Origin: Phascolarctobacterium sp.
Lineage (GTDB): Bacteria > Bacillota > Negativicutes > Acidaminococcales > Acidaminococcaceae
Length of the DNA stretch: 33,417 nt
Direction: 5' to 3'
Assembly (NCBI GenBank): GCA_030523325.1
Contig: JAUNIS010000024.1
Span: forward strand, 1-33,417
Position numbers and translations under genes: made by a program. This document shows positions 15,256-24,258 of the stretch, piece by piece. Within the stretch, counting starts at the first letter, position 1. Every line of letters starts with the position of its first letter. The notes under the pieces are model-generated. The model ran no database searches. It was not told the origin of the DNA and saw only the letters and a program-made list of their open reading frames with translations.

Positions 15256-18093
15256 ATGGTGAAGAAAAGTTTGTGGAAAAGCTTCATAATGCTTGGGGTG
15301 GGTGTGCTGAGCTTGTGCGTTAGTTTGTGCTTGAGCTTGTGCGTAAGCATGCCTCGTGCTAGCGCCAATGAGACATTGAACGTGATGGTGGGTTATTTTG
15401 ATCGCAAGGGCTTCCAAGAGAAGTCGGAGGATAAAACTCATCGCTCGGGCTATGGCTATGAATATTTGCAAACAATCTCTGGCATTGCCAATTTGCGTTA
15501 TCAATACGTTTACGAGGGTTCCAAAAACTATATGCTAAAGCTCCTTGACGAGGGCAAGATTGATATCGTTGCCGGTGTTTTCAAGGAAGAAATCGAAACA
15601 GGCAAGTTTCAAAACATCGTCACCACTGCTAACCCTATGGCCTCTATGGAGCTTGGTCTCTTTAAACATAGGGGGAATACGAGTATTACACCTAACTCAC
15701 TTGAGTCGCTTAAAGGCAAAAATATCGGCGTTGTTATAGGCACTCCTTCTTATGAATTAGTTTTCAAGCTTAACCGTGAACAAAATTTATATGCTAATAT
15801 TAAGAGCTATCCCGATTTTGATACCATGCTCTTTGCCTTTGCTAAGGGTGATATAGATCTTGTTGCCGGGGGTACCATCCCCATCGTCCCCCGCAAAGAC
15901 GTATCCATCGTCTGGAACTTAAAAAATGTTCCCCTGTACGTTGTTGTCAACAGACATAGTCCAGGTCTTTTAAACGAAATTAACAAGGCACAAAGACATC
16001 TGGAAACATATCAGCCATACTATCTGAGCCAGCTGCATGCGAAATTCTTTGAAACCCAAAACGCAGCTATCCAGACTTCCAAGCACGATTCGGAATGGCT
16101 CAATGAATATAAAAATATTACTGTTGGCTTCATGGATAATTACAAGCCCTTCTGCTATATGGATGCTTTAGGTAAGCCTCAGGGTATCATCGTCAATATT
16201 TTGGAAAGCGTGCAAAAAAAATTCCCTTCCCAGGGTATTGAAATTAATTATAAGTCTTACGACGATGTAAATCTTATGTTAGATGATGCTCGCAATAGTA
16301 AAGTGGACCTCGTCTTCCCAGTTTTTGGTGGCTATTCCCACGTAGAAAATAATCGTCTGCGCAAGTCCAAAAATATTTACGTTTATAATGCGAATATGAT
16401 TTTCAACGGCAAATACGAGCCGGAGAGAATTACTAAATATATCGCATCTGCCAAATCGGTTCCTCTTTTGAAGGCTTATCTAAACGAGTATTTTCCAGGT
16501 AGCGTTATTGTTGAATACAATACTGTAGAAGATTGCTTTGCAGCCATTGACAGGGGCGATGCAACTTGTACTATGCTTAACTCCTATATGACTCAGCAAT
16601 ATTTACAAATGCCTAAATACAGACATTTTAATTCTGTGGATTTGGAGTTTCAGTCCCCCATTTGCTTTGCCACTGGTTTAAAAAATACGTTACTTATCGA
16701 CGCCCTGAATCATGGTCTGGGTGATATTAATGCTTCGGAAATTAATGCAGCTATTTACAAGAGCACCTTTGATAGGGAAGTAACCTTGTGGGATTACCTG
16801 CAAACTCATCTTATCACTGTGTTTATCTTCCTCGGGTTAGTTATCTTTGCTATCCTGTGGGCTTTCGGTGAATATGTTCGCACGACCCGTGCCAATGCCA
16901 AAGCCATGGCTCTGGCTAACGAAGAGATTGCCAAGGCTAAAGCGAAAGCTGAACAAGCAAACCATGCGAAGACATCCTTCCTCTTTAATATGAGCCATGA
17001 TATTCGTACGCCTATGAATGCGATTACCGGCTTTACGACTCTCTTGGAAAAAAATCTTGATGACAAGGAAAAGTCTGTAGAATATCTTAGCAAAATTCAA
17101 ACCGCCAGCAATTATCTGCTTGACATCATTAACAATGTCCTGGAGATGGCCCGTATTGAAAGTGGTAAGGCGACTATTGACGAATCCTATGTTGACCTGA
17201 AGGATATGGAGCAAAACGTTGTCGCTGTCTTCGAGCATGCCTTTAAGCAAAAGGGTATTGCTTTTACTCACATTCTTGATGTAGAGCATAATTTTATTTT
17301 CTGCGACGAAACAAAAACTAAAGAAATTGTTGTTAATATGCTGAGCAATGCCCTTAAATATACCAATGCAGGCAGTGCTTCCCTGAGCGTTAGCGAGCTG
17401 CCTTGTGATAAAGAAGGCTACGGGACTTATCGAATTGTGGTTAAGGACACGGGCATAGGCATGAGCAAGGAATTTCTTCCTCATATTTTCGATCAATTTG
17501 CCCGTGAAAAAAATACCACGGATAGTAAGGTTGTTGGCACTGGCCTAGGCATGGGCATCGTAAAAAAATACGTGGAGCTCCTTGGTGGTACCATTAATGT
17601 AGAAAGTGAAATGGGCAAGGGCTCGACCTTTACTGTTGAACTCACCCATAAGCTGGCGGAAGCTCCGAAGCAAAGTAATACTGAAAATAACGAAGCTGCT
17701 GATTTGAGTAAATTCCAGGGCAAACGTATTCTTCTTGCGGAAGACAACGAGCTCAACGCCGAGATAGCAATTACTATTCTCGAGGAATTCGGCTTCGTTG
17801 TTGAGCATGCCGAAGACGGTGTCATCGCTGTAGATATGGTTAGCAAGGCTGCAGCCAATTATTACGACCTCATTTTGATGGATGTGCAGATGCCTAACAT
17901 GGATGGTTATGAAGCAACGAAAAAGATTCGCATGATGGACGAACCCAAGTGCTCCCTCCCCATCGTGGCAATGACTGCCAACGTTTTTGAGGAGGATCGG
18001 CGCAATGCCTTTGCAGCTGGTATGGACGAGTTTATTGGCAAGCCGTTGGAGATCGAGGAGATCTTGAAGGTGTTGGAAAAAGTTGTAAGGTAA
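15256..18093 (+). CDS. Hybrid sensor histidine kinase with two periplasmic SBP_bac_3 modules (EvgS/BvgS-like)
   Basis: A 945-residue protein. Signal peptide (about 1-36), two tandem family-3 solute-binding modules (about 38-255 and 285-505), one membrane span (about 518-541), HisKA with SHDIRTPMN (phospho-acceptor His581), HATPase with VKDTGIGM and GTGLGMGIV (about 735-790), and a C-terminal receiver with [17 protein letters not shown] (Asp876) and GKP. It would sense a ligand outside the membrane and relay phosphate inward; no HPt domain is fused and no response regulator gene is adjacent, so its output partner must lie elsewhere. The frame is open to a TTG at 15229; GGTGAG favours the ATG at 15256. 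The ligand is unknown, though amino-acid-like molecules are typical. Confidence 0.92.
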   Translation: MVKKSLWKSFIMLGVGVLSLCVSLCLSLCVSMPRASANETLNVMVGYFDRKGFQEKSEDKTHRSGYGYEYLQTISGIANLRYQYVYEGSKNYMLKLLDEGKIDIVAGVFKEEIETGKFQNIVTTANPMASMELGLFKHRGNTSITPNSLESLKGKNIGVVIGTPSYELVFKLNREQNLYANIKSYPDFDTMLFAFAKGDIDLVAGGTIPIVPRKDVSIVWNLKNVPLYVVVNRHSPGLLNEINKAQRHLETYQPYYLSQLHAKFFETQNAAIQTSKHDSEWLNEYKNITVGFMDNYKPFCYMDALGKPQGIIVNILESVQKKFPSQGIEINYKSYDDVNLMLDDARNSKVDLVFPVFGGYSHVENNRLRKSKNIYVYNANMIFNGKYEPERITKYIASAKSVPLLKAYLNEYFPGSVIVEYNTVEDCFAAIDRGDATCTMLNSYMTQQYLQMPKYRHFNSVDLEFQSPICFATGLKNTLLIDALNHGLGDINASEINAAIYKSTFDREVTLWDYLQTHLITVFIFLGLVIFAILWAFGEYVRTTRANAKAMALANEEIAKAKAKAEQANHAKTSFLFNMSHDIRTPMNAITGFTTLLEKNLDDKEKSVEYLSKIQTASNYLLDIINNVLEMARIESGKATIDESYVDLKDMEQNVVAVFEHAFKQKGIAFTHILDVEHNFIFCDETKTKEIVVNMLSNALKYTNAGSASLSVSELPCDKEGYGTYRIVVKDTGIGMSKEFLPHIFDQFAREKNTTDSKVVGTGLGMGIVKKYVELLGGTINVESEMGKGSTFTVELTHKLAEAPKQSNTENNEAADLSKFQGKRILLAEDNELNAEIAITILEEFGFVVEHAEDGVIAVDMVSKAAANYYDLILMDVQMPNMDGYEATKKIRMMDEPKCSLPIVAMTANVFEEDRRNAFAAGMDEFIGKPLEIEEILKVLEKVVR
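15308..15344 (+). repeat. 24-bp in-frame tandem repeat inside the signal peptide
   Basis: TGAGCTTGTGCGT occurs at 15308-15320 and again at 15332-15344, one 8-codon period apart, encoding LSLCVSLC then LSLCVSMP. It lengthens the hydrophobic core of the kinase signal sequence. Confidence 0.8.
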
Positions 18094-18094
18094 T

Positions 18095-18122
18095 AAAAAG
18101 CAGGCCGAAAGGTCTGCTTTTT
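18095..18122 (+). terminator. Terminator after the sensor kinase
   Basis: AAAAAGCAGGCC (18095-18106), GAAA loop, GGTCTGCTTTTT (18111-18122), with one wobble. Confidence 0.9.
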
Positions 18123-18139
18123 ATTTGACTGAGAGATAA

Positions 18140-18180
18140 TTTCCGTCTATAATAAAGTCAGAGTTTAGTTTAGACGGAAA
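18140..18180. repeat. Inverted repeat before the DUF4143 remnant
   Basis: TTTCCGTCTA (18140-18149) and TAGACGGAAA (18171-18180) are perfect 10-bp inverted repeats around a 21-bp AT-rich centre. They end directly where recognisable DUF4143 coding sequence begins. This could be a deletion scar, a small element end, or an operator. Confidence 0.55.
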
Positions 18181-18181
18181 A

Positions 18182-18596
18182 TTAGAGATATATTACAGGT
18201 CTTACGTGGACACTTATTTGCAAAGAGATATCAGTGATTTAGCGCAGGTCGCAGATAAAATGCAATTCTATAATTTTATGATTGCCGTTGCGGCCCATAC
18301 CTCGAAACCAGTTGTTTATGAAGATTTGGCTAATGCAGTGGGTGTCTCCTCGCCCACAGCAAAAAAATGGCTCTCCATATGGAACTATTTATCCCATAGA
18401 AGTTAAAAAATCTGCTTCTCCAGGTAAATTGGCCATTAAAAATTTTTCAGTTCTAAAGGCCGTGCAGGACGCAAGTCCCTTTGCCGGACTAGAAAATTTA
18501 AAAATAAAAATTGGAACAGGTTGTGTTATCTGTATGGCAAATGATTTATTACCCGTAGATGCAGATAATTGGTATGTACCAGTTTGGTTAGTTTAA
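18182..18596 (+). pseudogene. Remnant of an AAA_14/DUF4143-type ATPase gene with N-terminal and internal deletions
   Basis: The first part reads LEIYYRSYVDTYLQRDI, then SDLAQVADKMQFYNFM, and on to VGVSSPTAKKWLSI, the start of the DUF4143 region found after the AAA domain in these ATPases. At about 18378 the frame switches to GTIYPIEVKKSASPGKLAIKNF..., ending DADNWYVPVWLV, which is the family's C-terminus. The P-loop domain (about 170 residues) and the middle of DUF4143 are missing, and the two remaining parts are in different frames, so this is a dead gene. Intact members are common accessory ATPases of uncertain function. It marks the left edge of the accessory region and is followed by its own terminator. 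Confidence 0.8.
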
Positions 18597-18601
18597 GCAA
18601 C

Positions 18602-18623
18602 AAGGACCGCCTAAGCGGTCCTT
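18602..18623 (+). terminator. Terminator after the DUF4143 remnant
   Basis: AAGGACCGC (18602-18610), CTAA loop, GCGGTCCTT (18615-18623), then TTTCTATTTT. It sits 7 bp from the end of the convergent methyltransferase gene and may serve both. Confidence 0.85.
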
Positions 18624-18630
18624 TTCTATT

Positions 18631-19218
18631 TTACTTTTTCTGCAAAATGACGTTGAGCCAATCCTCGCCCTTGTGACTCTCACGCACATCCTCCGTCACC
18701 CACTGTTCAAGCAGCACAAGACCATGCACATCTTCGAGAAATTCATGCAAGGTGCCTTGAGTAAAATCCGTATAAAATCTTCCTCCTCGCAGCTTCTCAC
18801 CCGTGCCGTATTTAAAGGACGCGTAGAGAATGCCCCCGCTCCTTAAGGCGCGCATGATACGAGGGAAAACATCCTTGAGTTCAAGCTGGGAACAATGCAA
18901 AATACTTGCACATGCCCACACGCCATCGTATACTGCAATTTCTTCTAGCTCAGTAAAAAGCATGTGTTTGACCGCAAGGCCCGTATACTTACTTGCTAGA
19001 GCACAGAGCTCTTTGGAACCATCCGTCGCCGTGACAGCATAGCCATGGTCAAGAAAATATTTTGCGTCGCGACCACTCCCGCAGCCAAAGTCTAAAATTT
19101 TTGCACCGGGGGGTAGATAGGAGAGAAATTTATTTTGAGTTGTGGTAAAATCTACGCTAATTGTTTCCTCGCTAAAGGATGCAGCGTTTTGGTTGTAGTA
19201 AGAAAGTGTTTGAGTCAT
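18631..19218 (-). CDS. Class I SAM-dependent methyltransferase
   Basis: A 195-residue protein with the Rossmann motif I ILDFGCGSGRDAKYFL (about residues 41-56), a YAVTATDGS acidic post-I strand, YDGVWACASILHC (motif IV region, about 95-107) and a C-terminal beta-strand pair. It resembles small-molecule methyltransferases of the Methyltransf_11/TehB style; no DNA-methylase (N/D)PP(Y/F) or PCQ motif is present, so it is not an obvious part of the restriction system. Its start lies 47 bp inside the 3' end of the preceding fragment, in another frame, with no clear ribosome site. The substrate cannot be told. Confidence 0.85.
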   Translation of the reverse strand: MTQTLSYYNQNAASFSEETISVDFTTTQNKFLSYLPPGAKILDFGCGSGRDAKYFLDHGYAVTATDGSKELCALASKYTGLAVKHMLFTELEEIAVYDGVWACASILHCSQLELKDVFPRIMRALRSGGILYASFKYGTGEKLRGGRFYTDFTQGTLHEFLEDVHGLVLLEQWVTEDVRESHKGEDWLNVILQKK

Positions 19219-19588
19219 GGGTGGTTAAAAAGTTTTTAAACTGCAAAACTGCTCCAGATCGCAAAGCCTCTCCACGTTTGGAGTTGGGCTTGAGTTTTTC
19301 GTCATAAACGTGTAAGAGCCCAACGATGCGCTCAAGATTATCTGCAGGACCAAGCTTAAGATGGTATTCGTTCACCATGAACCAAGCGTTGACAATCATC
19401 TCGTCGATTAAAGAATCAAAGCTAATGCGTCCGTTGTTGCGTTCCGCGAGCGAGGGACCATTCTTGCCTGCGAAATGGTTTAAAATCGCCTGGAACCAGA
19501 AAAATTTATAACATGCGCTGGTGTTACCGAATAGTTGTGAGAGCGATGCAATATTTAGTTTTTGTGATTGTGGAAGTTGATATTGCAT
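19172..19588 (-). CDS. Truncated N-terminal fragment of an HNH-endonuclease-family protein
   Basis: A 138-residue ORF. The start (MQYQLPQSQKLNIASLSQLF, then NTSACYKFFWFQAILNHF, then ISFDSLIDEMIVNAWFMVNEYHLKLG) matches my recollection of the helical N-terminal domain placed before the HNH nuclease domain in a family common in defence islands. The expected C-terminal HNH (about 150 or more residues) is absent. From about residue 118 the sequence becomes unrelated and runs out of frame into the methyltransferase gene. A good AGGAG precedes the ATG, so it may still be translated. I read it as a gene truncated by deletion or insertion at the island border; family recognition is from memory of the motif, moderate confidence. 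Confidence 0.5.
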   Translation of the reverse strand: MQYQLPQSQKLNIASLSQLFGNTSACYKFFWFQAILNHFAGKNGPSLAERNNGRISFDSLIDEMIVNAWFMVNEYHLKLGPADNLERIVGLLHVYDEKLKPNSKRGEALRSGAVLQFKNFLTTHDSNTFLLQPKRCIL

Positions 19589-19634
19589 GATGGTGGCTCC
19601 TGCGGGGGGTGAGCTGAATTAATATAATACTATT

Positions 19635-20639
19635 TTACAACAATTTCAAAAGTTCTTGAATTTCAAACAGATGAGTTGCAGTAAACCTGATACTTTTACC
19701 TTTGTCAGCTATACCAACCTCGACAGTACCATCAGTTATGACAGCATTTTTAATACTTTCTATAAACTCATCATAAAACACGGGGTCATTCCTATAAAGA
19801 ACAAACAGTTTGCTACACTCTAAGCATAGTGCAAGTCTTAACTTAGGCAAGTATTTCACAGGCAATTTTATGATATTATTTACCTCAATATTTCTGTGTA
19901 ATTTTGCCTTTTGGCACATTTGACAATAGCATACACCACTAGCCCCTTGAGGAGCGTACATATACATAGTCTGTAAACGTGCATCGTCTGTTGTAGGAAT
20001 AGTTATATTACCATTCGGATAACTTACTTTTCTAACTTGCCTTGTCTCCTCAACCGTAATATAAGTCCCTGCCTTTTCGTACTCGTCAACAACGTGTTGT
20101 CTAAACTTATCCTTGTTTACAACACTGTCTTCTGGAAAATTGTAATTACCTAAAACATCCAAAGGAATATCATCTCCTTTGGGAATGAGATTATATAAAT
20201 TTATCTGACTGTCACTGACTAGTTTATCACGTACAATACCATCTAGCAAATTCTTAGAATAAATGAAGTCTACATCCATAAATTCTTCAACTTCATCATC
20301 TGTTAGACTATGTTTCAAATCGTCAGAAATATGCTCATATAGTAATTTATCTAAACTTGGGACATTTAAATCTCTGGCAAGATTCAAACACTCATCATGA
20401 ATTATTAATTCTCTAAATATATCACATTGAAAATACCCTTTTTCTTGATGGTTTATAAACTTTGCATTAGGTGAAATTTTATTCAAATCGTTTTTCAAAT
20501 ATAAATCGCCATTATTCCAAATCGCCCAAATATCACCAAAGGCACCAAATTGATTAACTCTACCAGATTTATACTCTCCAAGAACATATTGGTACAAATC
20601 ATTTTTACTCTCTAATAGGAGTCTTGCCAAAAAAATCAA
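19635..20639 (-). CDS. C-terminal segment (part 3) of the large GHKL ATPase, in a shifted frame; Cys-rich end
   Basis: This frame continues the protein of the two ORFs upstream: part 2 ends ...FFGKTPIRE at a TAA (20605-20607), and skipping one base gives KNDLYQYVLGEY in this frame. The nominal ATG (MIFLARLLLE) is an out-of-frame read of part 2 codons and has no ribosome site, so I do not believe it is a separate gene. It contains GVCYCQMCQ (Cys237/239/242) and LALCLECSKLF (Cys272/275), a likely zinc site like those at the C-terminus of NOV/DUF3883-type or HNH-like domains attached to sacsin-like ATPases. No catalytic nuclease residues are clear to me. Soluble and AT-rich like its neighbours. 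Confidence 0.6.
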   Translation of the reverse strand: MIFLARLLLESKNDLYQYVLGEYKSGRVNQFGAFGDIWAIWNNGDLYLKNDLNKISPNAKFINHQEKGYFQCDIFRELIIHDECLNLARDLNVPSLDKLLYEHISDDLKHSLTDDEVEEFMDVDFIYSKNLLDGIVRDKLVSDSQINLYNLIPKGDDIPLDVLGNYNFPEDSVVNKDKFRQHVVDEYEKAGTYITVEETRQVRKVSYPNGNITIPTTDDARLQTMYMYAPQGASGVCYCQMCQKAKLHRNIEVNNIIKLPVKYLPKLRLALCLECSKLFVLYRNDPVFYDEFIESIKNAVITDGTVEVGIADKGKSIRFTATHLFEIQELLKLL

Positions 20640-21870
20640 GATATTCCTTTACCGGAAGCAAATTTTCATTCAATACCCTATACGGATTTGGCAATGCTAT
20701 ATTTTTATCACATACACAAACATTTTCGTCTAAGGCTGTAACATAAATAGTTTTTGACTTGGACGCATCAGAAAAAACTGGTACCGCTTTAAATTTCGCA
20801 AGAACGTCTTTTTGTTTATCAGTTAGTTTTGAATTTCTCAGCCATGTAAAGAAACTATCTCTGAATTTTTTATCAGATATTTTATCATTAATATAGTTAT
20901 TTACAATACTAAATACATCATCAAAACTAGCACTCTCTACACCGAGACCGTTCAATGTTACGGTATGCAAGTCCTGACCGACATCCAAAATCATCTCTTG
21001 ATTATGAATAACAACCCCTGATTGAAGAAGTATTTCAACCACATTAGGATACTTTCTAGACTTGTCATTTGCTGATACAAAGAAATTTTCATTTTTCGTT
21101 GGAAGTATATCAATGTTCTGCAGTATACTCAAAAGTTCCTGTGAATTTAATGTTTCCTTCAAAACTGAACCATCAAACATATCCAAGTAATATTCTCTTC
21201 TGCTGCCCTTATTTATTTCTCCAAACCTAATATATTCTAAAACATTTACCCTAAGGGTTTCCTTGACGCTACACAAGAATTCTTTTATAGCAATAAACAT
21301 TTTCCCAACTATAAAATCATTCCATTTACATTGCATGATATCGTCTCTAGAAGTAGTCAGTTTAAAAGGACCATCTATTGCCAAAGGCACTTTTATTTTA
21401 ACTGTGGTAGGCAATCCTGAATAAAGTCTTCCTTCTGCCATTAACAATTTCGTTTCTTTGTTAAAAGCAGCATAACAAACTATATATTGGTTTTTTTCAA
21501 CCATTTTGCCTTGCCTTTTTTCATCCGCAATCAATTCATCGCTTATTTCGAAACTATATTTAAGTTTTTTGAACAAGTATTCAGTGCCATCAACTTTTAT
21601 TCTTCTATAGTCATCGTCATCTGAAATCTCAATTAAATGATTTAATATTGTTAATTTTTGTAGTTTTCTAAGGGCAAGACAAAGTCTTACTATTTTAGCA
21701 ATTGTCATAGAATAGGAATCAAAGACTTCTCTAAGGGTAAATATCATGCTGGTCCCCTCTGTCTTTTGCTCTGTCTCTATTACTTGCGGTACTATTGGAT
21801 TTTCATCTGTTAAACGAAAGTTATACTCATTACTATGTATTTCAACACTTTTAGCAACGGCAAATACCAT
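20605..21870 (-). CDS. Middle segment (part 2) of the large GHKL ATPase: second ATPase module plus linker, in a shifted frame
   Basis: The nominal start (MVFAVAKSVEIHSNEY) is internal to the second GHKL module. Reading the same frame upstream of it gives KKNTIGYKGVGFKM, the G2 loop (GxxGxG) of a Bergerat ATP-binding fold, directly continuing AITAIGESTR at the end of part 1. The rest gives the lid and transducer-like region (SGLPTTVKIKVPLAIDGPFK, then TTSRDDI), which repeats the layout of module 1 (SFLPTQIGLKIPAVIHAPFK, then LDASREF). One extra base at 21908-21910, where TAA interrupts the frame, separates it from part 1; a second +1 break at 20605 separates it from part 3. It is unlikely to be expressed as its own protein. 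Confidence 0.7.
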   Translation of the reverse strand: MVFAVAKSVEIHSNEYNFRLTDENPIVPQVIETEQKTEGTSMIFTLREVFDSYSMTIAKIVRLCLALRKLQKLTILNHLIEISDDDDYRRIKVDGTEYLFKKLKYSFEISDELIADEKRQGKMVEKNQYIVCYAAFNKETKLLMAEGRLYSGLPTTVKIKVPLAIDGPFKLTTSRDDIMQCKWNDFIVGKMFIAIKEFLCSVKETLRVNVLEYIRFGEINKGSRREYYLDMFDGSVLKETLNSQELLSILQNIDILPTKNENFFVSANDKSRKYPNVVEILLQSGVVIHNQEMILDVGQDLHTVTLNGLGVESASFDDVFSIVNNYINDKISDKKFRDSFFTWLRNSKLTDKQKDVLAKFKAVPVFSDASKSKTIYVTALDENVCVCDKNIALPNPYRVLNENLLPVKEYLDFFGKTPIRE

Positions 21871-21907
21871 TTTAAAGCCAACGCCTTTGTAACCAATAGT
21901 ATTTTTC

Positions 21908-24256
21908 TTATCTAGTAGACTCTCCTATTGCAGTTATCGCACGAACATTAGCTCTTTCAAATCCTGCTTCGTTATATTTAGTTACGATTTTTTTACCTAT
22001 TGCTTCTAATGTAAATGTCGGAATATCATCTTTATCATAAACACAATCATCTGCATTTTGAAGAAGTTCATTAACAAAACGACTTGCATCGCTTCCACAG
22101 TTTAAAAGAATATCTATGTAGTTCTTGTATTGAGCAGTCCCTAAAGCATTTTTCAAATTTTTACGAGCCATTATCAACTGTGACATATATTCTCCAGTGG
22201 TAATTTCAGCTTTATCCAATTTATCTAAATCTCTAGAAAAACGGCTAGTTTTTAACAAAGCTGCAAACATGCTTTTAGGACTTATACAATCGCAAAGATT
22301 GATAAAGGAATCAGTTTCATTCTCCTTAGAAAATATAACCATATTAGAAGCAATGAAAAAATCGTCGTTATTATTCTCTATTAGAGCGCATTTGTTTTCT
22401 ATATCTTTAAAATAAGAACGAACGTCAAACGGAGCCTCATTTAAATTCTCTTTCAAGAAATCAATAACTGGTCCTGACTTTATTCCAGTGACAATAAATT
22501 TAACCGGTTTGCTATTTTTAATATTCTCTGCAGAAGAAAGATTAAACTTTTTAAGTAAATCTTTATGTTCAATTACACTTTTTACTTGGTTGATTGTCAG
22601 CTCACAATTTTTTAGTTTAGCAATGCTTATTTTATCTAAAAGATTGTGGTCACATAAATAATCAAAAGCTTGTTTACTTTTTCCTTCATCTGAAACACCA
22701 GCATATAATATGTCATCAGCAATATTTTGTTCTATTTTAAGACCGATATCTTTTAACCCCTGGGATGAGAAATTTTGTGGAGGGATAAACCAATTCTTTT
22801 CTTGATCCAATATACTACAAACAGAAGAATCTAATTCTACTGGAAAACAAGTAACATTATTGTATGTATGATATTCATCCCTTGTTGTATAAAAAATTTT
22901 TTGTTTTAAGTATTCAATACTCTTAAACTCTCGCAAATCACCTAAAAGTTTTGTTTTTCCAAAATTAGTATTGATTATTGAACTACCCTTGGGTGCAAGA
23001 TAATATACTATATCCTCTTTAACAGTAGTTGCTAGGTCCTTGTACATACCCATTAATAAGTTGCCAACAGCCTTATATGTATGTACAAACCATTTGTTCT
23101 CATTCTGATCGTCTACAAACTCACGCGATGCATCTAATTTAAAAGGGGCATGGATTACAGCCGGTATTTTGAGTCCAATTTGAGTTGGCAAGAATGAATA
23201 TAAAGCACCAGAAGAAATTTGTTTTACCGTATTATCAGCAGGCACAAGTACCTGTACATGCATTCTTTTTCCGGTTAGTTTTGTGTCTGCACCGTAGCGT
23301 GATTTACAAATATCTTTATCATAGAATATAGGAAGTGTATACCTGTGGCATAAGATTTCTTTCTTAATTCTCTTGTCATAGGCAGCATTTCCTAAATTAA
23401 CACTTAGTTTTACATTATGCTCTATCTGAAGACCTCCGTTATAGTCTAACGGCTCTCTTGAAATATCAAAAACCATATTTCTCCAAGAGTTATCGTTATA
23501 CATACGTAAATGAGTAAGCTTATTTAGGAATAATATGGGATTACGATTAAAAATTGCATTATCAGAAACATAACTATTGGTAATGTTATTGAATATATGG
23601 TTCACATCACCGCGAGACAAAAATATAGTCATTTTCGTGCCATCAATATGATTAAAATTATCATAGACCGGGTTTGGCAAGGTGAAATTTTCTTTAAGTA
23701 ACTCAAAAGAAAAATAACCACTTTGAATAAGCACCTTGCTAGCAATACCAAATACTGATTTAAACCCAATACCTTTTTCGCCTATTTCAACTTTATCAGC
23801 AATAATATTTTTAGCAGCTTCTGCAATACCGGTAATTGCAAATACATTAAAGGGTGTAAACCCTTTCTCATTATAGTTAAGCACTATTTCGTCTTTGTTA
23901 AAATCAAAAAATATATCTAGGTTGCAATTATTTATATCGTCATATTCACAATCATCTACATTTTGAATTAATTCAAATAAGAATCTTAACTTGTTTTGAT
24001 ACAAACCATCATTGCCTACCCCAAGCAATGATTGAAGCATATTTTTAAAGTTATCTCCATAATATTTCATAGTATTTTCTAGATGTTTTCTAAATTTCCA
24101 TAAAATACTAAGATATATTTTGGCATCATCTATTGCTTGAATGTCATCAGCAGATATAAGGGCTAGTGCTTCCTTTAATTCTTCATCATGTCTAGTGTTT
24201 AATTCATCCCATTCAATATTTTTATATTTTTCGTATAATTTTTGTAATTCTGTCAT
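21908..24256 (-). CDS. Large GHKL (sacsin/MORC-like) ATPase, N-terminal part 1
   Basis: 782 residues with a complete first Bergerat ATPase module: N-box ELIQNVDDCEYD (about residues 95-106), G1 loop NEKGF (129-133) and G2 loop GEKGIGFKSVFG (159-170). A transducer-like SGALYSFLPTQIGLKIPAVI, then HAPFKLDASRE, follows. The C-terminal end starts a second copy: ELLQNADDCVYD (730-741) and NEAGF (762-766), then stops at TAA just before its G2 loop. Such proteins hydrolyse ATP while clamping or remodelling DNA or proteins; MutL/MORC-like and sacsin-like GHKL ATPases are reported beside restriction-modification genes. The ATG is 2 bp after the helicase stop, so they are co-translated. Restored, the protein would be about 1,540 residues with two ATPase modules and a Cys-rich C-terminus. 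Confidence 0.85.
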   Translation of the reverse strand: MTELQKLYEKYKNIEWDELNTRHDEELKEALALISADDIQAIDDAKIYLSILWKFRKHLENTMKYYGDNFKNMLQSLLGVGNDGLYQNKLRFLFELIQNVDDCEYDDINNCNLDIFFDFNKDEIVLNYNEKGFTPFNVFAITGIAEAAKNIIADKVEIGEKGIGFKSVFGIASKVLIQSGYFSFELLKENFTLPNPVYDNFNHIDGTKMTIFLSRGDVNHIFNNITNSYVSDNAIFNRNPILFLNKLTHLRMYNDNSWRNMVFDISREPLDYNGGLQIEHNVKLSVNLGNAAYDKRIKKEILCHRYTLPIFYDKDICKSRYGADTKLTGKRMHVQVLVPADNTVKQISSGALYSFLPTQIGLKIPAVIHAPFKLDASREFVDDQNENKWFVHTYKAVGNLLMGMYKDLATTVKEDIVYYLAPKGSSIINTNFGKTKLLGDLREFKSIEYLKQKIFYTTRDEYHTYNNVTCFPVELDSSVCSILDQEKNWFIPPQNFSSQGLKDIGLKIEQNIADDILYAGVSDEGKSKQAFDYLCDHNLLDKISIAKLKNCELTINQVKSVIEHKDLLKKFNLSSAENIKNSKPVKFIVTGIKSGPVIDFLKENLNEAPFDVRSYFKDIENKCALIENNNDDFFIASNMVIFSKENETDSFINLCDCISPKSMFAALLKTSRFSRDLDKLDKAEITTGEYMSQLIMARKNLKNALGTAQYKNYIDILLNCGSDASRFVNELLQNADDCVYDKDDIPTFTLEAIGKKIVTKYNEAGFERANVRAITAIGESTR

Positions 24257-24258
24257 TT

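Noticed and set aside
20605..21910. Programmed +1 frameshifting at AGA-TAA-G and GAG-TAA-A as the main explanation
   Set aside because: Both breaks share a TAA context, but neither has a prfB-like slippery CTT-TGA-C or an upstream Shine-Dalgarno stimulator that I can see; decay, slippage or sequencing error is simpler. Kept only as an option.
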